Part shown: in pieces, positions 19,465 through 30,030 of the stretch
How positions within the stretch are numbered: position 1 is the stretch's first letter
How the letters are laid out: each line of letters starts with the position of its first letter
Assembly (NCBI RefSeq): GCF_004361815.1
Contig: NZ_SNWA01000002.1
Span: 744,001 to 808,000, forward strand
Reading direction: 5' to 3'
Length of the DNA: 64,000 bases
DNA from: Paraburkholderia sp. BL10I2N1
GTDB taxonomy: Bacteria; Pseudomonadota; Gammaproteobacteria; Burkholderiales; Burkholderiaceae
Position numbers and translations under genes: made by a program
Notes under the pieces: generated by a model
The model's input: the letters and a program-made list of their open reading frames with translations, nothing else
Told to the model about the DNA's origin: nothing
Database searches by the model: none

Positions 19465-20664
19465 CTATCGCCGGTTCGATCCCGACACCACGTCGATCCA
19501 CACGGCGAGCACCAGAATGGTCCCTTTGACAATCATCTGCCAGTATGCGTCGACGTCGAGCATCGACATGCCGTTATCGAGGCTCGCCATGACCAGTGCG
19601 CCGATCAATGCGCCATAGACCGTGCCCGAACCGCCACGCATCGACGTGCCGCCGATAAAGCATGCGGCGATCGCATCGAGTTCGCCCATCGAGCCGGCCG
19701 ACGGCGAACCTGCCGCGAGCCGAGCCGTGTTGACGATGCCGCCGAAGGCGCACATCAGCCCCATCAACGCGAATATTGCGAGCTTCACCCGGTCGGTGTT
19801 CACGCCGGACAGGCGCGTCGCTTCCAGGTTAGAGCCGACGGCATAGATGCGCCGGCCGAACACAGTCTGCGTCGCGATCCACGTGAAGATGGCGAGCAGC
19901 GCGAGCAACAGCAGAACCGGCACCGGGATGCCGCCGTAACGGTCCAGCGTCGCCACGAACGCAAACAGGATCGCGCCCGCACCGACGATCTTCGCGGCGT
20001 CCTGCCAGACCGGCACGACCGGCAGCTGATAGCGCTGCCGGTTGCGCCGCTGGCGCACCGTCAGGAGCGCGAGCAAGGCGAACAGCACGACGGCGAGCGT
20101 ATCGCCGGCAATACGCGGCAAATAGCCCTGGCCGATGAACACGAGCCCGTCGGACACCGGCGCGATCGTCGAGCCGCCGGTCAGCCCGAGCAGGATCCCG
20201 CGGTAAGCGAGCATACCGCCCAACCCGACGATAAACGACGGTATCCGCCGATACGTCGACCACCAGCCGTTGAACATGCCGACCAGCGCGCCGCAGAGCA
20301 TCACCGCCGGCACGGTTGCAACCAGCGGCCAGTGGCGGTTCGCGTCGAGAATCGCCGCCACGCCGCCCAGCAGCCCGAGTAGCGACCCCACGGACAGATC
20401 GATTTCGCCCGAGATGATGACGAACACCATCCCGCACGCCAGCATGCCGGTGATCGACATCTGCCGCAGCAGGTTCGACAGGTTGCGCGGCGTGACGAAC
20501 GCGCCATGCGTCAGGAATGAAAAGAAGACCCAGATGGCCGCGACGGCGAGCAGCAGCGCGAGAATCTTGTAGCGTGCGAACAGTTGCTGAAAGCGCTGCA
20601 CTCCGCCAAAGGCAGAGGACGAGCCGGCATCGCCGGGGCTAGGGGAAGTGAGGTCGGGAGTCAT
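19465..20664 (-). CDS. xylH: D-xylose ABC transporter permease
   Basis: A 399-residue inner-membrane permease of the sugar ABC family (XylH/RbsC type) with about ten or more hydrophobic helices. The diagnostic stretch [20 protein letters not shown] interacts with the ATPase, and [19 protein letters not shown] is typical of pentose permeases. The last gene of the minus-strand xyl cluster: its ATG overlaps the xylG stop by four bases (ATGA), so the two are coupled. The N-terminal ~20 residues are polar and cytoplasmic. Confidence 0.94.
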   Translation of the reverse strand: MTPDLTSPSPGDAGSSSAFGGVQRFQQLFARYKILALLLAVAAIWVFFSFLTHGAFVTPRNLSNLLRQMSITGMLACGMVFVIISGEIDLSVGSLLGLLGGVAAILDANRHWPLVATVPAVMLCGALVGMFNGWWSTYRRIPSFIVGLGGMLAYRGILLGLTGGSTIAPVSDGLVFIGQGYLPRIAGDTLAVVLFALLALLTVRQRRNRQRYQLPVVPVWQDAAKIVGAGAILFAFVATLDRYGGIPVPVLLLLALLAIFTWIATQTVFGRRIYAVGSNLEATRLSGVNTDRVKLAIFALMGLMCAFGGIVNTARLAAGSPSAGSMGELDAIAACFIGGTSMRGGSGTVYGALIGALVMASLDNGMSMLDVDAYWQMIVKGTILVLAVWIDVVSGSNRR

Positions 20665-22226
20665 GCGGCACTCGCTCCGGGTTGTGACGTAGAGGGATTC
20701 ACCGCATTCAGCGCGGCACTGAGAATGTGTTCCTGAGTCAGCGTTGCGCCGTCGTTGACGAAATCGCCGCGCACTTCGCCTTCGCCGATCACCAGCACGC
20801 GGTCGCTGATGCCGAGAACTTCAGGCAGTTCCGACGACACCATCACAATCGCGATACCGCGTTGCGCGAGCTGGAAAATCAGCTTGTAGATCTCGTATTT
20901 GGCGCCGACATCGACACCGCGTGTCGGCTCGTCGAGGATCAGCACCTTCGGGTTGGTCAGCAGCATCTTCGTCAGCACGGCCTTCTGCTGGTTGCCGCCC
21001 GAGAGGCTCGAAATCGACAACATCGGATGCGCGGCGCGGATCGACAGCCGGCGAATCTCGGTGTGGATGGTGTCGAGTTCCGCCGCGGCATCGATACGCC
21101 CGCCTTTTGCAAAGCGTTGCAGCACCGCGAGCGTGATGTTGTGTCCGACACCCAGTTGCGGAACGATGCCGTGCCGCTTGCGGTCTTCGGGCACCATCGC
21201 GATGCCGGCCCGGATGGCGTCGAGCGGCGCGCGGATTTTCAGCGGCTTGCCTTCGAGTGTCACCGACGCGACGCTCGTGCCCGGATACGCGCCGAAGATC
21301 GCCTGCATCAGTTCCGTGCGCCCCGCGCCGACAAGTCCGGCGACACCCAGTATTTCCCCGCGCCGCAAGGCGAAGGACACATTGTTCACGCGCTTGCGGC
21401 GCGGATTGGTGACGTCGAAACAGGTGACGTGATGCGCCTCGAAGATCACCTCGCCGATCGGATGCGGCTCGCGCGGAAACAGGTTGCGGATTTCGCGGCC
21501 GACCATCATCGCGATGATCCGGTCAGTGGTCAGCCCGCGCATCGGCTCGGTGGCGACATGCCGGCCGTCGCGAATCACGGTGATCGTGTCGCACACGGCT
21601 TCTACCTCGTCGAGCTTGTGCGAGATGTACACGCAGGCCACGCCGCGCTTCTTCAGGTCGCGCACGATGTCGAGCAGGATACGCGTTTCGGAAGCCGTCA
21701 GCGACGACGAAGGCTCGTCCAGCAGCAACAGCTTCGCGCGCTTGTTCAACGCCTTGGCGATCTCGATCAGCTGCTGATGGCCGCCGCCGTAGTTCATCAC
21801 CGGCTGCGCGACGTTGATGCCTTCGATGCCCAGTTCGCGCAGCAGTTCGTCGGCGCGGCGATACATCGCCGCGTAATTCATGCGGCCGCCGGGCAGCGTG
21901 ATCTCGTTGCCGAGAAAGATGTTCTCCGCCACCGACAGCTCCGGCACGAGCATCAGTTCCTGGTGGATGATGACGATGCCGGCATGCTCGGTGTCGCGCA
22001 CGTTGGCCGCCTTGAGCGGCTTGCCCTCCCACAGGATTTCGCCGTCCCATGTGCCGTGCGGGTACACGCCCGACAGCACTTTCATCAGCGTCGATTTGCC
22101 CGCGCCATTCTCGCCGCATAGCCCGACGCATTCGCCGGGCGATACGGCAAGGTCGATGCCGTCGAGCGCTTTCACGCCGGAAAACGATTTGACGATGCCG
22201 CGCATCGTCAGCAATGGTTGCGCCAT
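20661..22226 (-). CDS. xylG: D-xylose ABC transporter ATP-binding protein
   Basis: A 521-residue double ATPase. Module 1: Walker [17 protein letters not shown] (~40), signature-like [16 protein letters not shown], Walker [12 protein letters not shown]. Module 2: [16 protein letters not shown] with a degenerate Walker A, signature [16 protein letters not shown], Walker [17 protein letters not shown]. The asymmetric second Walker A is normal for sugar importers of this class. It powers uptake of xylose bound by XylF through XylH. Separated from xylF by a ~100-bp gap with a palindrome that could form an mRNA hairpin. Confidence 0.94.
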   Translation of the reverse strand: MAQPLLTMRGIVKSFSGVKALDGIDLAVSPGECVGLCGENGAGKSTLMKVLSGVYPHGTWDGEILWEGKPLKAANVRDTEHAGIVIIHQELMLVPELSVAENIFLGNEITLPGGRMNYAAMYRRADELLRELGIEGINVAQPVMNYGGGHQQLIEIAKALNKRAKLLLLDEPSSSLTASETRILLDIVRDLKKRGVACVYISHKLDEVEAVCDTITVIRDGRHVATEPMRGLTTDRIIAMMVGREIRNLFPREPHPIGEVIFEAHHVTCFDVTNPRRKRVNNVSFALRRGEILGVAGLVGAGRTELMQAIFGAYPGTSVASVTLEGKPLKIRAPLDAIRAGIAMVPEDRKRHGIVPQLGVGHNITLAVLQRFAKGGRIDAAAELDTIHTEIRRLSIRAAHPMLSISSLSGGNQQKAVLTKMLLTNPKVLILDEPTRGVDVGAKYEIYKLIFQLAQRGIAIVMVSSELPEVLGISDRVLVIGEGEVRGDFVNDGATLTQEHILSAALNAVNPSTSQPGASAA

Positions 22227-22275
22227 TCGCGTCTGCCTCGCTGCAAAATGCGCGGTTTCCCCTACATGAGCATGC

Positions 22276-22289
22276 TGACCACGTGGTCA
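22276..22289. repeat. 14-bp palindrome in the xylF-xylG gap
   Basis: TGACCACGTGGTCA is a perfect 14-bp palindrome in the middle of the ~100-bp xylF-xylG spacer. In the transcript it could fold as a short hairpin (TGACC/GGTCA arms, ACGT loop), the place where many sugar ABC operons have an mRNA-stabilising structure that raises binding-protein output. It could also be a protein-binding site. Confidence 0.4.
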
Positions 22290-22325
22290 TGCGAACATGC
22301 GAACGAAACCGCGCACGCCTTCCGT

Positions 22326-23354
22326 TTATTGGCTCGCGAGTTGCGACTGGGTATAGAAGCCGTCCTTGACGACAAGGTCGATATTGCTCTTCGTCAGCTT
22401 GGTCGGTTGCAGCAGCACGGTGTCGACCTGCTTCTTGCCGTTGTCATATTGCGCGTTGAACGCCGGCTTCGTGCCCTTCGCAAGATCCACCGCCAGCTTG
22501 GCGGCTTCGCCTGCGATCAGCTTCAGAGGCTTGTAGACCGTCATAGTCTGCGTACCTGCAATCACGCGCTTGACGGCTGCAAGGTCGGCATCCTGACCGG
22601 AAATAGGCACCTTGCCCGCCATGTTCTGCGCGGCGAGCGCCTGGATCGCGCCGCCTGCGGTGCCGTCGTTCGACGCAACCACGGCGTCGATCTTGTTGTT
22701 GTTCGCAGTCAGGGCGTCTTCCATGATGCGCAGCGCCGTCGAAGCGCTCCACTCCGGCACCCACTGCTGGCCGACCACCTTGATGTCGCCGCGGTCGATC
22801 GCCGGCTTCAGGATTTTCAGCTGGCCTTCGCGCAGCATCTTGGCGTTGTTATCGGTTGGGGCGCCGCCAAGCAGGAAGTAGTTGCCCTTCGGCTTCACGT
22901 CGTAGACGCCCTGCGCCTGCATTTCGCCGACCTTTTCGTTATCGAACGAGATGTAGGCGTCGATATCTGCATCGAGAATCAGCCGGTCATATGACACGAC
23001 CTTGATGCCTGCTTTCTTCGCTTCGGCGACCACATTACCGAGCGTCTTCGAGTTGAACGGCACGATGACGATCACGTCGACACCGCGCGAGATCAGGTTT
23101 TCGATCTGCGCAATCTGACGCTCTTCACTGGCATCGGCCGATTGCACCGACACTTTCGCACCGAGCTTCTGCGCAGCGGCGACAAAATAGTCGCGGTCGC
23201 GCGACCAGCGCTCGACGCGCAGATCGTCGATACAGAAGCCGATTTCAGGATTGTCCTTGCTCGCATGCGCAAGTGGCGCGGCAAGCGACAGGCTGGCGAG
23301 TACTGCCCCGCACAAAAGCGAACTGAGTACGGAACGACGTGTCGCGAATTTCAT
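22326..23354 (-). CDS. xylF: D-xylose ABC transporter substrate-binding protein
   Basis: A 342-residue periplasmic sugar-binding protein. A Sec signal peptide (residues ~1-31, ending AAPLAHA) precedes the type I binding fold: IGFCIDDLRVERWSRDRDYF, then VSVQSADASEERQIAQIENL, and DAVVASNDGTAGGAIQALAA in the second lobe. These are XylF signatures rather than ribose-binding ones. It delivers xylose to XylGH. The gene sits third in xylABFGH, with 141 bp after xylB that could hold an internal promoter. Confidence 0.94.
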   Translation of the reverse strand: MKFATRRSVLSSLLCGAVLASLSLAAPLAHASKDNPEIGFCIDDLRVERWSRDRDYFVAAAQKLGAKVSVQSADASEERQIAQIENLISRGVDVIVIVPFNSKTLGNVVAEAKKAGIKVVSYDRLILDADIDAYISFDNEKVGEMQAQGVYDVKPKGNYFLLGGAPTDNNAKMLREGQLKILKPAIDRGDIKVVGQQWVPEWSASTALRIMEDALTANNNKIDAVVASNDGTAGGAIQALAAQNMAGKVPISGQDADLAAVKRVIAGTQTMTVYKPLKLIAGEAAKLAVDLAKGTKPAFNAQYDNGKKQVDTVLLQPTKLTKSNIDLVVKDGFYTQSQLASQ

Positions 23355-23495
23355 GTCTCACTCCTCGTTATGATCTGGTCATGCTGCATTAATGGCGCAC
23401 GCGGCGAGACGCGCAGCCGGACAAATGACAACCAAAGAACTACCCGTCGCACCGCGGCTACGCTGGCCGCGAGCGTCGTGCTGCCTGATATTGCA

Positions 23496-24974
23496 CTACG
23501 GACTGCTGGCGAATACCGGTTCGAGCGCGCGATAGAGCGCATGAAACGTGGGCCGGCGTTCGTCGCGATACCACGCGTGTCGCGTCGCATCCGGCTCGCG
23601 GACCGCGACGACTTCCGGCGTGGGACACACGTCATCCAGAGACGCATCCGGCTCGATGGCAAGATGAGCGAGACGCGCCGCCCCCAGGGCCGGGCCCACT
23701 TCGCCACCTGAACGCAACGTCAAAGGTCGACCGGCGATATCGGCCAGCATCTGCGTCCACCAGGCGCTGCGCGAGCCACCGCCGATCACCGTAATGTCGT
23801 CCGGCACGAGTCCTGCGGCGTGCAGTGCATCCATGCCATCGAGCAACGCGAAACCTACACCTTCGAGCGTTGCGTTCGCGAGATCCGCACGCGCCGTCTC
23901 CGGCGTCATGCCATAAAACACACCCTTCGCGTTGACGTTGTTGTGCGGCGTGCGCTCGCCGGTCAGGTACGGCAGGAACCATGGGCGGCGATTTCCGCCG
24001 TTCGCTTCGGCATCGGCCAGCAAAGCGTTCACGTCGGCATAACCGGTCAGACGCGCGCAATAGTCGATACAACCCGCGGCGTTGAGCATCACCGACATCA
24101 GGTGCCACGTTTGCGGCAGCGCATGACAGAAGCTATGCACCGCCGACGCCGGATTCGCGAGGAAGCCGTCCGACACCGCAAAATAGACGCCCGAGGTCCC
24201 GAGCGACAGCATCGCCTGTTTCGGCTTGACGATGCCGACGCCGACCGCGCCCGCCGCGTTGTCCCCTCCACCTGCCACGACCGGAATCTCACGCAAACCC
24301 CACTCCCTCGCGAGTGCAGGACTTAAGGTTCCAGTCATGCGGTTGCCTTCGTACACATCGGGCATCTGCTCACGCGACAGGCCGCACGCAGCCAGCAGCC
24401 CATCGCTGTAATCGCGCTTCGCAACATCGAACCACAAGGTACCCGCGGCATCTGACGGATCGGTCGCAAAACCGCCTGTCAGCCTGAAGCGCAGGTAGTC
24501 CTTTGGCAGCAGCACCCTGGCGATGCGCGCGAAAACGTCGGGCTCGTGACGTCGCACCCAGAGCAGCTTGGGTGCGGTAAACCCGGGCATGGCCAGATTC
24601 CCGGCAATCTGATGCAGTTGCGGCACTGCAGCTTCGAGTTCCGCACATTCCGTATCTGACCGTCCGTCGTTCCAGAGGATCGCGGGCCTCAAGACGGCGC
24701 CACGCGCGTCGAGCAGTGTCGCGCCGTGCATCTGGCCGGTGAGTCCCATCGCTTCGATACGGTCCGCGCCGATTCCCTCAAGGCGGGCCTGGACAAGCAG
24801 GTCCTCGATCGCCGCCGAAGTGGCGTTCCACCAGTCAGCCGGCGCCTGCTCAGACCAGCGCGGATGCGGCCGGCTGACAGACAGCGCGCACTGCGCCGTG
24901 CAGCGCACGCGCCCGTCCCTGTCGAGCAGCACGGCCTTGACGCCGGACGTGCCGAGGTCGATCCCGATGAACAT
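23496..24974 (-). CDS. xylB: xylulokinase
   Basis: A 492-residue FGGY-family kinase that phosphorylates D-xylulose to xylulose 5-phosphate. The N-terminal phosphate loop FIGIDLGTSGVKAVLLDRDG, GLTGQMHGATLLDARG, ILWNDGRSDTECAELE, and the VAGGGDNAAGAVGVG segment with the catalytic Asp are all present; GGGSRSAWWTQMLADI marks the C-terminal ATPase lobe. Length matches E. coli XylB (484). It is immediately downstream of xylA on the same strand, 93 bp away. Confidence 0.94.
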   Translation of the reverse strand: MFIGIDLGTSGVKAVLLDRDGRVRCTAQCALSVSRPHPRWSEQAPADWWNATSAAIEDLLVQARLEGIGADRIEAMGLTGQMHGATLLDARGAVLRPAILWNDGRSDTECAELEAAVPQLHQIAGNLAMPGFTAPKLLWVRRHEPDVFARIARVLLPKDYLRFRLTGGFATDPSDAAGTLWFDVAKRDYSDGLLAACGLSREQMPDVYEGNRMTGTLSPALAREWGLREIPVVAGGGDNAAGAVGVGIVKPKQAMLSLGTSGVYFAVSDGFLANPASAVHSFCHALPQTWHLMSVMLNAAGCIDYCARLTGYADVNALLADAEANGGNRRPWFLPYLTGERTPHNNVNAKGVFYGMTPETARADLANATLEGVGFALLDGMDALHAAGLVPDDITVIGGGSRSAWWTQMLADIAGRPLTLRSGGEVGPALGAARLAHLAIEPDASLDDVCPTPEVVAVREPDATRHAWYRDERRPTFHALYRALEPVFASSP

Positions 24975-25067
24975 GTGTCTCCATCCTTTTTTCGCGCAAG
25001 TGTGCGCTTTGTCGACCCGCCTTCGATTGCGAAATTGACGAGTCGAACTAACGTTTTTAGCGGCGCC

Positions 25068-26399
25068 TCATGTGTCCTTTCGTGGTCCGTAGATCGCCTG
25101 ATTCACGATGTTTTCGAGCCGCTCCTGCTGGCCGCTCACATGTTGCGGATTCACGCCGCGCGCAACCGCGTCCGTCGCCAATGTCGCCAGCGAATAGCCG
25201 CCCGACAGGATCTTGCGGCCGAACTCCGTATCCCAGCCCGCATAGCGCTGCTGACGGAACTGCTGCAGGCGATCGTTCTCGACGAGCGCCGCCGCGCGCT
25301 CCAGTGCGAGCGCGAGGACGTCGATCGCGCCGACGTGTCCGTAGAACAGGTCTTCCGCGTCCACGCTCTGGCGCCGCACCTTCGCATCGAAGTTCATGCC
25401 GCCCGTCGTGAAACCGCCGTGGCGCAGGATCTCGTAGAACGCCAGCGTCATTTCTTCGACGCTGTTCGGAAACTGGTCGGTATCCCAGCCGTTCTGCGGG
25501 TCGCCGCGATTCGCGTCGACGCTGCCGAAGACGCCAAGCGCAAAGGCCGTCGCGATCTCGTGATGAAACGAATGACCCGCAAGCGTCGCGTGGTTGGCTT
25601 CGATGTTCACGCGAATCTCGTTCTGCAGGCCGTATTGCGTCAGAAAGCCGTGTACGGTGGCCACGTCGTAATCGTATTGATGCTTGGTCGGCTCCTGCGG
25701 CTTCGGCTCGATGAGGAGCGTGCCCTTGAAGCCGATGCGGTGCTTGTGCTCGATCACCATGTTCAGGAAGCGGGCAAACTGGTCGCGCTCACGCACGAGA
25801 TCCGTGTTGAGCAGCGTGTCGTAGCCTTCGCGGCCGCCCCACAGCACGTAGTTGTCGCCGCCGAGCTTGAGCGTCGCGTCGAGCGCGTGACACACCTGGG
25901 TCGCCGCAAAGGCAAAGACTTCCGGGTTCGGGCTGGTCGCCGCGCCTGCCGCGTAACGCGGATTCGAAAACAGGTTCGCCGTGCCCCATAGCAGCTTCAT
26001 GCCGGTGTCCTGCTGCTTGCGCGCGAGGTAGTCGCTCATGCGCGAGAAATTCTCGACGTACTGCTTGATGCTTTTGCCTTCGGGCGCGACATCGGTATCG
26101 TGAAAGGTGTAGTACGGCACGCCGAGCTTCGCGAAAAACTCGAAGGCGGCATCGGCCTTTTGCTGCGCACGCTCCATGGCGTCGCCCGCCTGATGCCACG
26201 GACGGTGAAACGTCCCTTGCCCGAAAATATCGGTGCCCGGCCAGACAAACGTGTGCCAGTAGCACGCGGCAATCCGCAGATGCTCTTCCATCGTCTTGCC
26301 GAGCACGCGCTTCTGTCTGTCATAGTGGCGGTAAGCGAGCGGATTGTCCGACTGCGGACCTTCGTAGCGGATCGCGGGGATGTGTTCGAAAAAGGACAT
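25068..26399 (-). CDS. xylA: xylose isomerase
   Basis: A 443-residue class II xylose isomerase that converts D-xylose to D-xylulose with two divalent metals. The catalytic His lies in [11 protein letters not shown]; metal ligands are in [17 protein letters not shown] and [20 protein letters not shown]. The ATG at 26399 ([15 protein letters not shown]) is the family start and has GGAG upstream; the frame extends further with no homology. First gene of the xyl operon, divergent from xylR. Confidence 0.96.
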   Translation of the reverse strand: MSFFEHIPAIRYEGPQSDNPLAYRHYDRQKRVLGKTMEEHLRIAACYWHTFVWPGTDIFGQGTFHRPWHQAGDAMERAQQKADAAFEFFAKLGVPYYTFHDTDVAPEGKSIKQYVENFSRMSDYLARKQQDTGMKLLWGTANLFSNPRYAAGAATSPNPEVFAFAATQVCHALDATLKLGGDNYVLWGGREGYDTLLNTDLVRERDQFARFLNMVIEHKHRIGFKGTLLIEPKPQEPTKHQYDYDVATVHGFLTQYGLQNEIRVNIEANHATLAGHSFHHEIATAFALGVFGSVDANRGDPQNGWDTDQFPNSVEEMTLAFYEILRHGGFTTGGMNFDAKVRRQSVDAEDLFYGHVGAIDVLALALERAAALVENDRLQQFRQQRYAGWDTEFGRKILSGGYSLATLATDAVARGVNPQHVSGQQERLENIVNQAIYGPRKDT

Positions 26400-26637
26400 A
26401 GCGTCTCCAGTTTTTATGTTGCGCCGCAACCTGATCGACCATTGCGGAAAGCCTGTGCGGCAAGGTGAAGCCATGCTGCCAGCACGCGGCATATCCCGGC
26501 AATTGCGAAATTGCGCAGGCTGTGTGATGTTTCTCGCCAGTGGCGCGAAACGGTTGCCCAGCCGCGGGTTTCCGGGCCTAAAATAACCGGACACTTAAAA
26601 CCGGCGCGGCGCTGGCAGCTGCGCACAACAGGAGACG
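26400..26637. promoter_or_regulatory. divergent xylA/xylR control region
   Basis: The 238-bp gap between divergent xylA and xylR. It contains a tandem direct repeat AATTGCG at 26501-26507 and 26509-26515, an 8-base period ending in GCA. AraC-family regulators bind direct repeats, and the E. coli XylR site also contains an AAATTG-like core, so this is the best candidate operator. TAAAATAA at 26579-26586 lies ~50 bp before xylR. No convincing full promoter can be assigned for xylA. Confidence 0.45.
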
Positions 26638-27882
26638 ATGGTCCGCCGGCATCTGAGTGCCGCCGCACCCTCCCTTGCGATGACTCGAGCCCAGGCGCCC
26701 CAGAAGACCCATCGTATTGCCCTGCTGTTCAACGCGAACAAGGTGTATGACCGCGAGATCATCACGGGCATCGGCAATTACCTGCTGTCGACCCGCGTCG
26801 CGTGGGATCTCTTTCTCGAAGAGGACTTCCGCTGCCGCCTCGCGGGCATCGAGCGTTTCGACGGGGACGGCATCATCGCTGACTTCGACGATCCCGCCGT
26901 TTGCGAAGCGTTGAGCAACTTCGCGTTGCCGGTGGTGGCAGTGGGTTCATCGTACGAAGACCCGGCGCAGTATCCGCCGGGCCTGCCCTACATAGCGACC
27001 GACAACGCGAAGCTCGTGTCGCTTGCGTTCACCCATCTGATCGGCGCCGGCCTGCAGCGCTTTGCAATCTACAGCCTGCCCGAAGCACCCGAAAACCGCT
27101 GGGCACAACAGCGCGAGCTGGCGTTCCGGCATCTGCTCGATGCGGAAGGACTCGACGTCGACATCCATCGCGGCCTGCCGACCAGCGCGCCGGAGTGGAA
27201 TCAGGCGATCGAGCAGCTGGCCGCCTGGCTGAAGGATCTGCCGAAGCCCGTGGGAATCATCGCCGTGACCGACGCCCGCGCGCGGCATCTGCTGCAGGCA
27301 TGCCTGATGGCCGGCATTCCGGTGCCGGAGGAAGTCGCGATCATCGGCATCGACAACGATCCGTTGACGCGCACGCTGACGCGCATTCCCCTTTCGTCAG
27401 TGATACAGGGCACGGAGGAAATGGGCCGCACTGCGGCGCACCTTTTGCATCAGATGCTGCACGGCGCGCGTTTTCCCGGACGACGCATTCTCGTGCCGCC
27501 CGTCGGCATCAACGTGCTGGCATCGACGAAGCACCAACCGCTGGCAAGCCCTTATGTGATGCGGGCGCGGCACTTTATCCGCCAGTACGCGTGTCAGGGC
27601 ATCCGCACGGAACAGGTCGCGGATTATGTGGGCGTGTCGCGTTCGTCGCTCGAAGAGTACTTCCGCCGCGAGTTGCAGTGCACGGTGCATCAGGAGATTC
27701 TGCGTCACAAGCTCGATGCGGCGAAGGCGATGCTCGAGAAGCGCGACGCGTCGAGCGCGGAAGTGGCCATCCGCTGCGGGTTCACGTCGCTGCAATACAT
27801 GTACGCGGTATTTCGTCGCGAACTCGGCTGCACGCCGCGCGAGTATCAGGAGCGCGCGAAGTCGTCGGCTGCGCCGGGTTGA
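26638..27882 (+). CDS. xylR: xylose operon transcriptional activator, AraC family
   Basis: A 414-residue regulator with the XylR layout. An N-terminal LacI/periplasmic-binding-like sensor (HRIALLFNANKVYDREIITG at ~25; IIGIDNDPLTRTLTRIPLSS near 240) is followed by two AraC helix-turn-helix motifs (IRTEQVADYVGVSRSSLEEY; SSAEVAIRCGFTSLQYMYA) ending TPREYQER. E. coli XylR activates the xyl genes on binding xylose; the divergent position next to xylA supports that role. The ATG at 26638 has GGAG very close; an ATG at 26680 is the alternative. Confidence 0.92.
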   Translation: MVRRHLSAAAPSLAMTRAQAPQKTHRIALLFNANKVYDREIITGIGNYLLSTRVAWDLFLEEDFRCRLAGIERFDGDGIIADFDDPAVCEALSNFALPVVAVGSSYEDPAQYPPGLPYIATDNAKLVSLAFTHLIGAGLQRFAIYSLPEAPENRWAQQRELAFRHLLDAEGLDVDIHRGLPTSAPEWNQAIEQLAAWLKDLPKPVGIIAVTDARARHLLQACLMAGIPVPEEVAIIGIDNDPLTRTLTRIPLSSVIQGTEEMGRTAAHLLHQMLHGARFPGRRILVPPVGINVLASTKHQPLASPYVMRARHFIRQYACQGIRTEQVADYVGVSRSSLEEYFRRELQCTVHQEILRHKLDAAKAMLEKRDASSAEVAIRCGFTSLQYMYAVFRRELGCTPREYQERAKSSAAPG

Positions 27883-27912
27883 ATCCTCATCACCTTCTTA
27901 CTTTCCGACGAC

Positions 27913-28989
27913 ATGATCAGTACCGCACGTCTTTCCTCCGATTCGTGGGGCGCATTGCCGAGCGGCGACCCCGCCCGCCTGTTCACGCTGCGTAATACGC
28001 ACGGCATGAAAGTGGCCATCAGCGACCTCGGCGCGACGCTCGTCTCGTGGCATACGCCCGACCGCGCCGGCCGCCTCGACGACATCCTGCTCGGCCACGA
28101 CAAACCCGCCGACTACTTCACGGGCACGACCTACATGGGCGGGCTGATCGGCCGTTGGGCAAACCGCATTGCGAACGCGCGCTTTCTGCTGGACGGCATC
28201 GAATACACGCTCGACCGCAACGAAGGCGACAATCTGCTGCACGGCGGCGCGGCGGGTTTTCACCGCGCGATCTGGGAAGCCAGCGAAGACAACGGCACGC
28301 TCGTCATGCGGCTCGAATCGCCGGAAGGCGATGCGGGTTTTCCTGGCAACGTGACCGTACAGGTACGCTACACGCTCGACGACGACGGCACGCTCACGCT
28401 CGATTACGAAGCCGTGTCCGATGCCCCGACACCGCTCAACCTGACCAGTCATCCCTACTTCAACCTGACGGGCCAGACGGATACGGACATTCGCGGCCAC
28501 GTCATGACCATCGACGCCGACGCGTTCTTCGAAGTCGATGCAGGCCTGATTCCGTGCCGTCGCGCAGAAGTGGCAGGCAATGCATTCGATTTTCGGCAAA
28601 GCGCGCCCCTCGGTGCGAGGCTCGACTGGCCGCATGAGCAGCTTGTACGTGCGGGCGGATTCGACCACTGCTATGTGCTGCGCGATCCCGCCGCCGCGGC
28701 CGACACGGTGTTGCGCCCTGTGCGTCAGGTCGCGCGTGCCTATGATCCGGGCAGCGGGCGCGAACTGACCGTATCGACCAACGAGCGCGGCCTGCAGTTC
28801 TATACGGGCAACTACCTCGAAGGAATCGCCGGCCGCAATGGCGCCGTCTATCGCCGGCATGCGGGGCTGTGTCTCGAAGCCAGTGCGTTTCCCAACCAGA
28901 TCAACATGGACGATCGCGAGCGGGTCGTACTGCGCCCCGGTGAAACGTACCGGCAGGTGACGTGCTATCGCGTGGGCGTAGTGGCGTAG
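27913..28989 (+). CDS. galM: aldose 1-epimerase (mutarotase)
   Basis: A 358-residue galactose mutarotase-like protein that interconverts alpha and beta anomers of aldoses, here probably xylose. The catalytic residues are in the conserved LLHGGAAGFHRAIW (His), NLTSHPYFNLTG (His) and CLEASAFPNQINM (Glu, general base) segments. It follows xylR by 30 bp and may share its transcript, which ties it to the xylose cluster. The stop lies inside the octamer repeat at 28978-29009. A cytoplasmic protein with no signal. Confidence 0.9.
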   Translation: MISTARLSSDSWGALPSGDPARLFTLRNTHGMKVAISDLGATLVSWHTPDRAGRLDDILLGHDKPADYFTGTTYMGGLIGRWANRIANARFLLDGIEYTLDRNEGDNLLHGGAAGFHRAIWEASEDNGTLVMRLESPEGDAGFPGNVTVQVRYTLDDDGTLTLDYEAVSDAPTPLNLTSHPYFNLTGQTDTDIRGHVMTIDADAFFEVDAGLIPCRRAEVAGNAFDFRQSAPLGARLDWPHEQLVRAGGFDHCYVLRDPAAAADTVLRPVRQVARAYDPGSGRELTVSTNERGLQFYTGNYLEGIAGRNGAVYRRHAGLCLEASAFPNQINMDDRERVVLRPGETYRQVTCYRVGVVA

Positions 28990-29009
28990 TGGCGTAGTGG
29001 CGTAGTGGC
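28978..29009. repeat. tandem octamer repeat, four exact copies of GTAGTGGC
   Basis: Four perfect head-to-tail copies of an 8-bp unit begin in the last codons of galM and continue past its TAG stop (28987-28989). Because the stop lies at the junction of the first and second copies, gain or loss of units would leave the protein unchanged unless the first copy were altered. Confidence 0.9.
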
Positions 29010-29158
29010 GGACAACGGCTGATGCCGCTCGTATCCGTTCAGCAGGCGCTACGCATGGTTCAACGACCACTTCGGCGTGTCGTGGCAATTGATGATGGCC
29101 GGACCGGCGTGAAAGCGGGTGAACTGAAGGGCTAACGGCGCGGCGAACAACGGCGCTC

Positions 29159-29815
29159 TTATCGATGCTGGGTGGCGACTTTCAGCCCGAGCGAAATGAA
29201 GATCGTGCCAACGATCTTGCCCTGCCAGCGGCTGAGCCACGAGAGCCGCTTGACCAGCCTGCCGAGCGGGCGGATGGTCAACGCAATGAGCGTCGTATAC
29301 GCCGCGCTCAGTCCGACGAAAATCAGCCCCAGCACCGCGAATTGCAGGAAAGACGAACCGTGCTCGGGATGCACGAATTGAGGCAGAAAGGCGAGGAAGA
29401 ACAACGCGGTCTTGGGGTTCAGCACTTCGGCGGGAATGGCCTGAAAGAACGCTTTGGCAGGCGTCACGGCGGCCACCTTCGGCTGGGCTGCCTTCGATGA
29501 GGCGCCTTCGGGCTGCGCCGGGCCGGAGGGTTTCTCCATCAGCGCGCGAATACCGAGGTACACGAGATAAGCCGCCCCCACCACCTTCACGATGTTGAAT
29601 GCGAGCGCGGAGGTCATCAGCAGGGCGGACAGACCCACGGCGGCGCATAGCGTATGAACGAAATCGCCGCACGCAATGCCAAGGCCAGTAAGTATGCCGG
29701 TCTTGCGTCCGCCCTGCACGGTGCGGGTCAGAACGAGCAGCACGGCAGGCCCGGGAATCAGGAACAGACCGAGCACCACCGCGATGAAAGTGCCCAATGT
29801 AGTGAGGTCAAACAT
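29159..29815 (-). CDS. LysE/RhtB family amino-acid exporter
   Basis: A 218-residue inner-membrane protein with about six hydrophobic segments and the family hallmark LGLFLIPGPAVLLVLTRTVQ at the N-terminus, then GLGIACGDFVHTLCAAVGLS and EVLNPKTALFFLAFLPQFV. These proteins export amino acids or homoserine lactones; the substrate is not predictable. An unusual charged, Ala-rich loop (~110-132) separates helices 3 and 4. The ATG at 29815 has GGAG nine bases upstream. Confidence 0.87.
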   Translation of the reverse strand: MFDLTTLGTFIAVVLGLFLIPGPAVLLVLTRTVQGGRKTGILTGLGIACGDFVHTLCAAVGLSALLMTSALAFNIVKVVGAAYLVYLGIRALMEKPSGPAQPEGASSKAAQPKVAAVTPAKAFFQAIPAEVLNPKTALFFLAFLPQFVHPEHGSSFLQFAVLGLIFVGLSAAYTTLIALTIRPLGRLVKRLSWLSRWQGKIVGTIFISLGLKVATQHR

Positions 29816-30030
29816 GTCGTCTCCTGGCTTCGAATGATTCGACGGCGGCGCGCTGGTCCGTCGCGACGCTGTTGCGTCGATAGCGTGCGAACAGCATCGT
29901 CGCGGTGTCTCATCCGACGATGCCTCACGCCTGAATTGGCCGAACGATTGTACAGGGACTGAAAAACGCCCGCGCGAACTGCGTTGCGGGCACGCCGGAT
30001 TGGCCTCGCACGCCATGACGAGGCTCTGGC

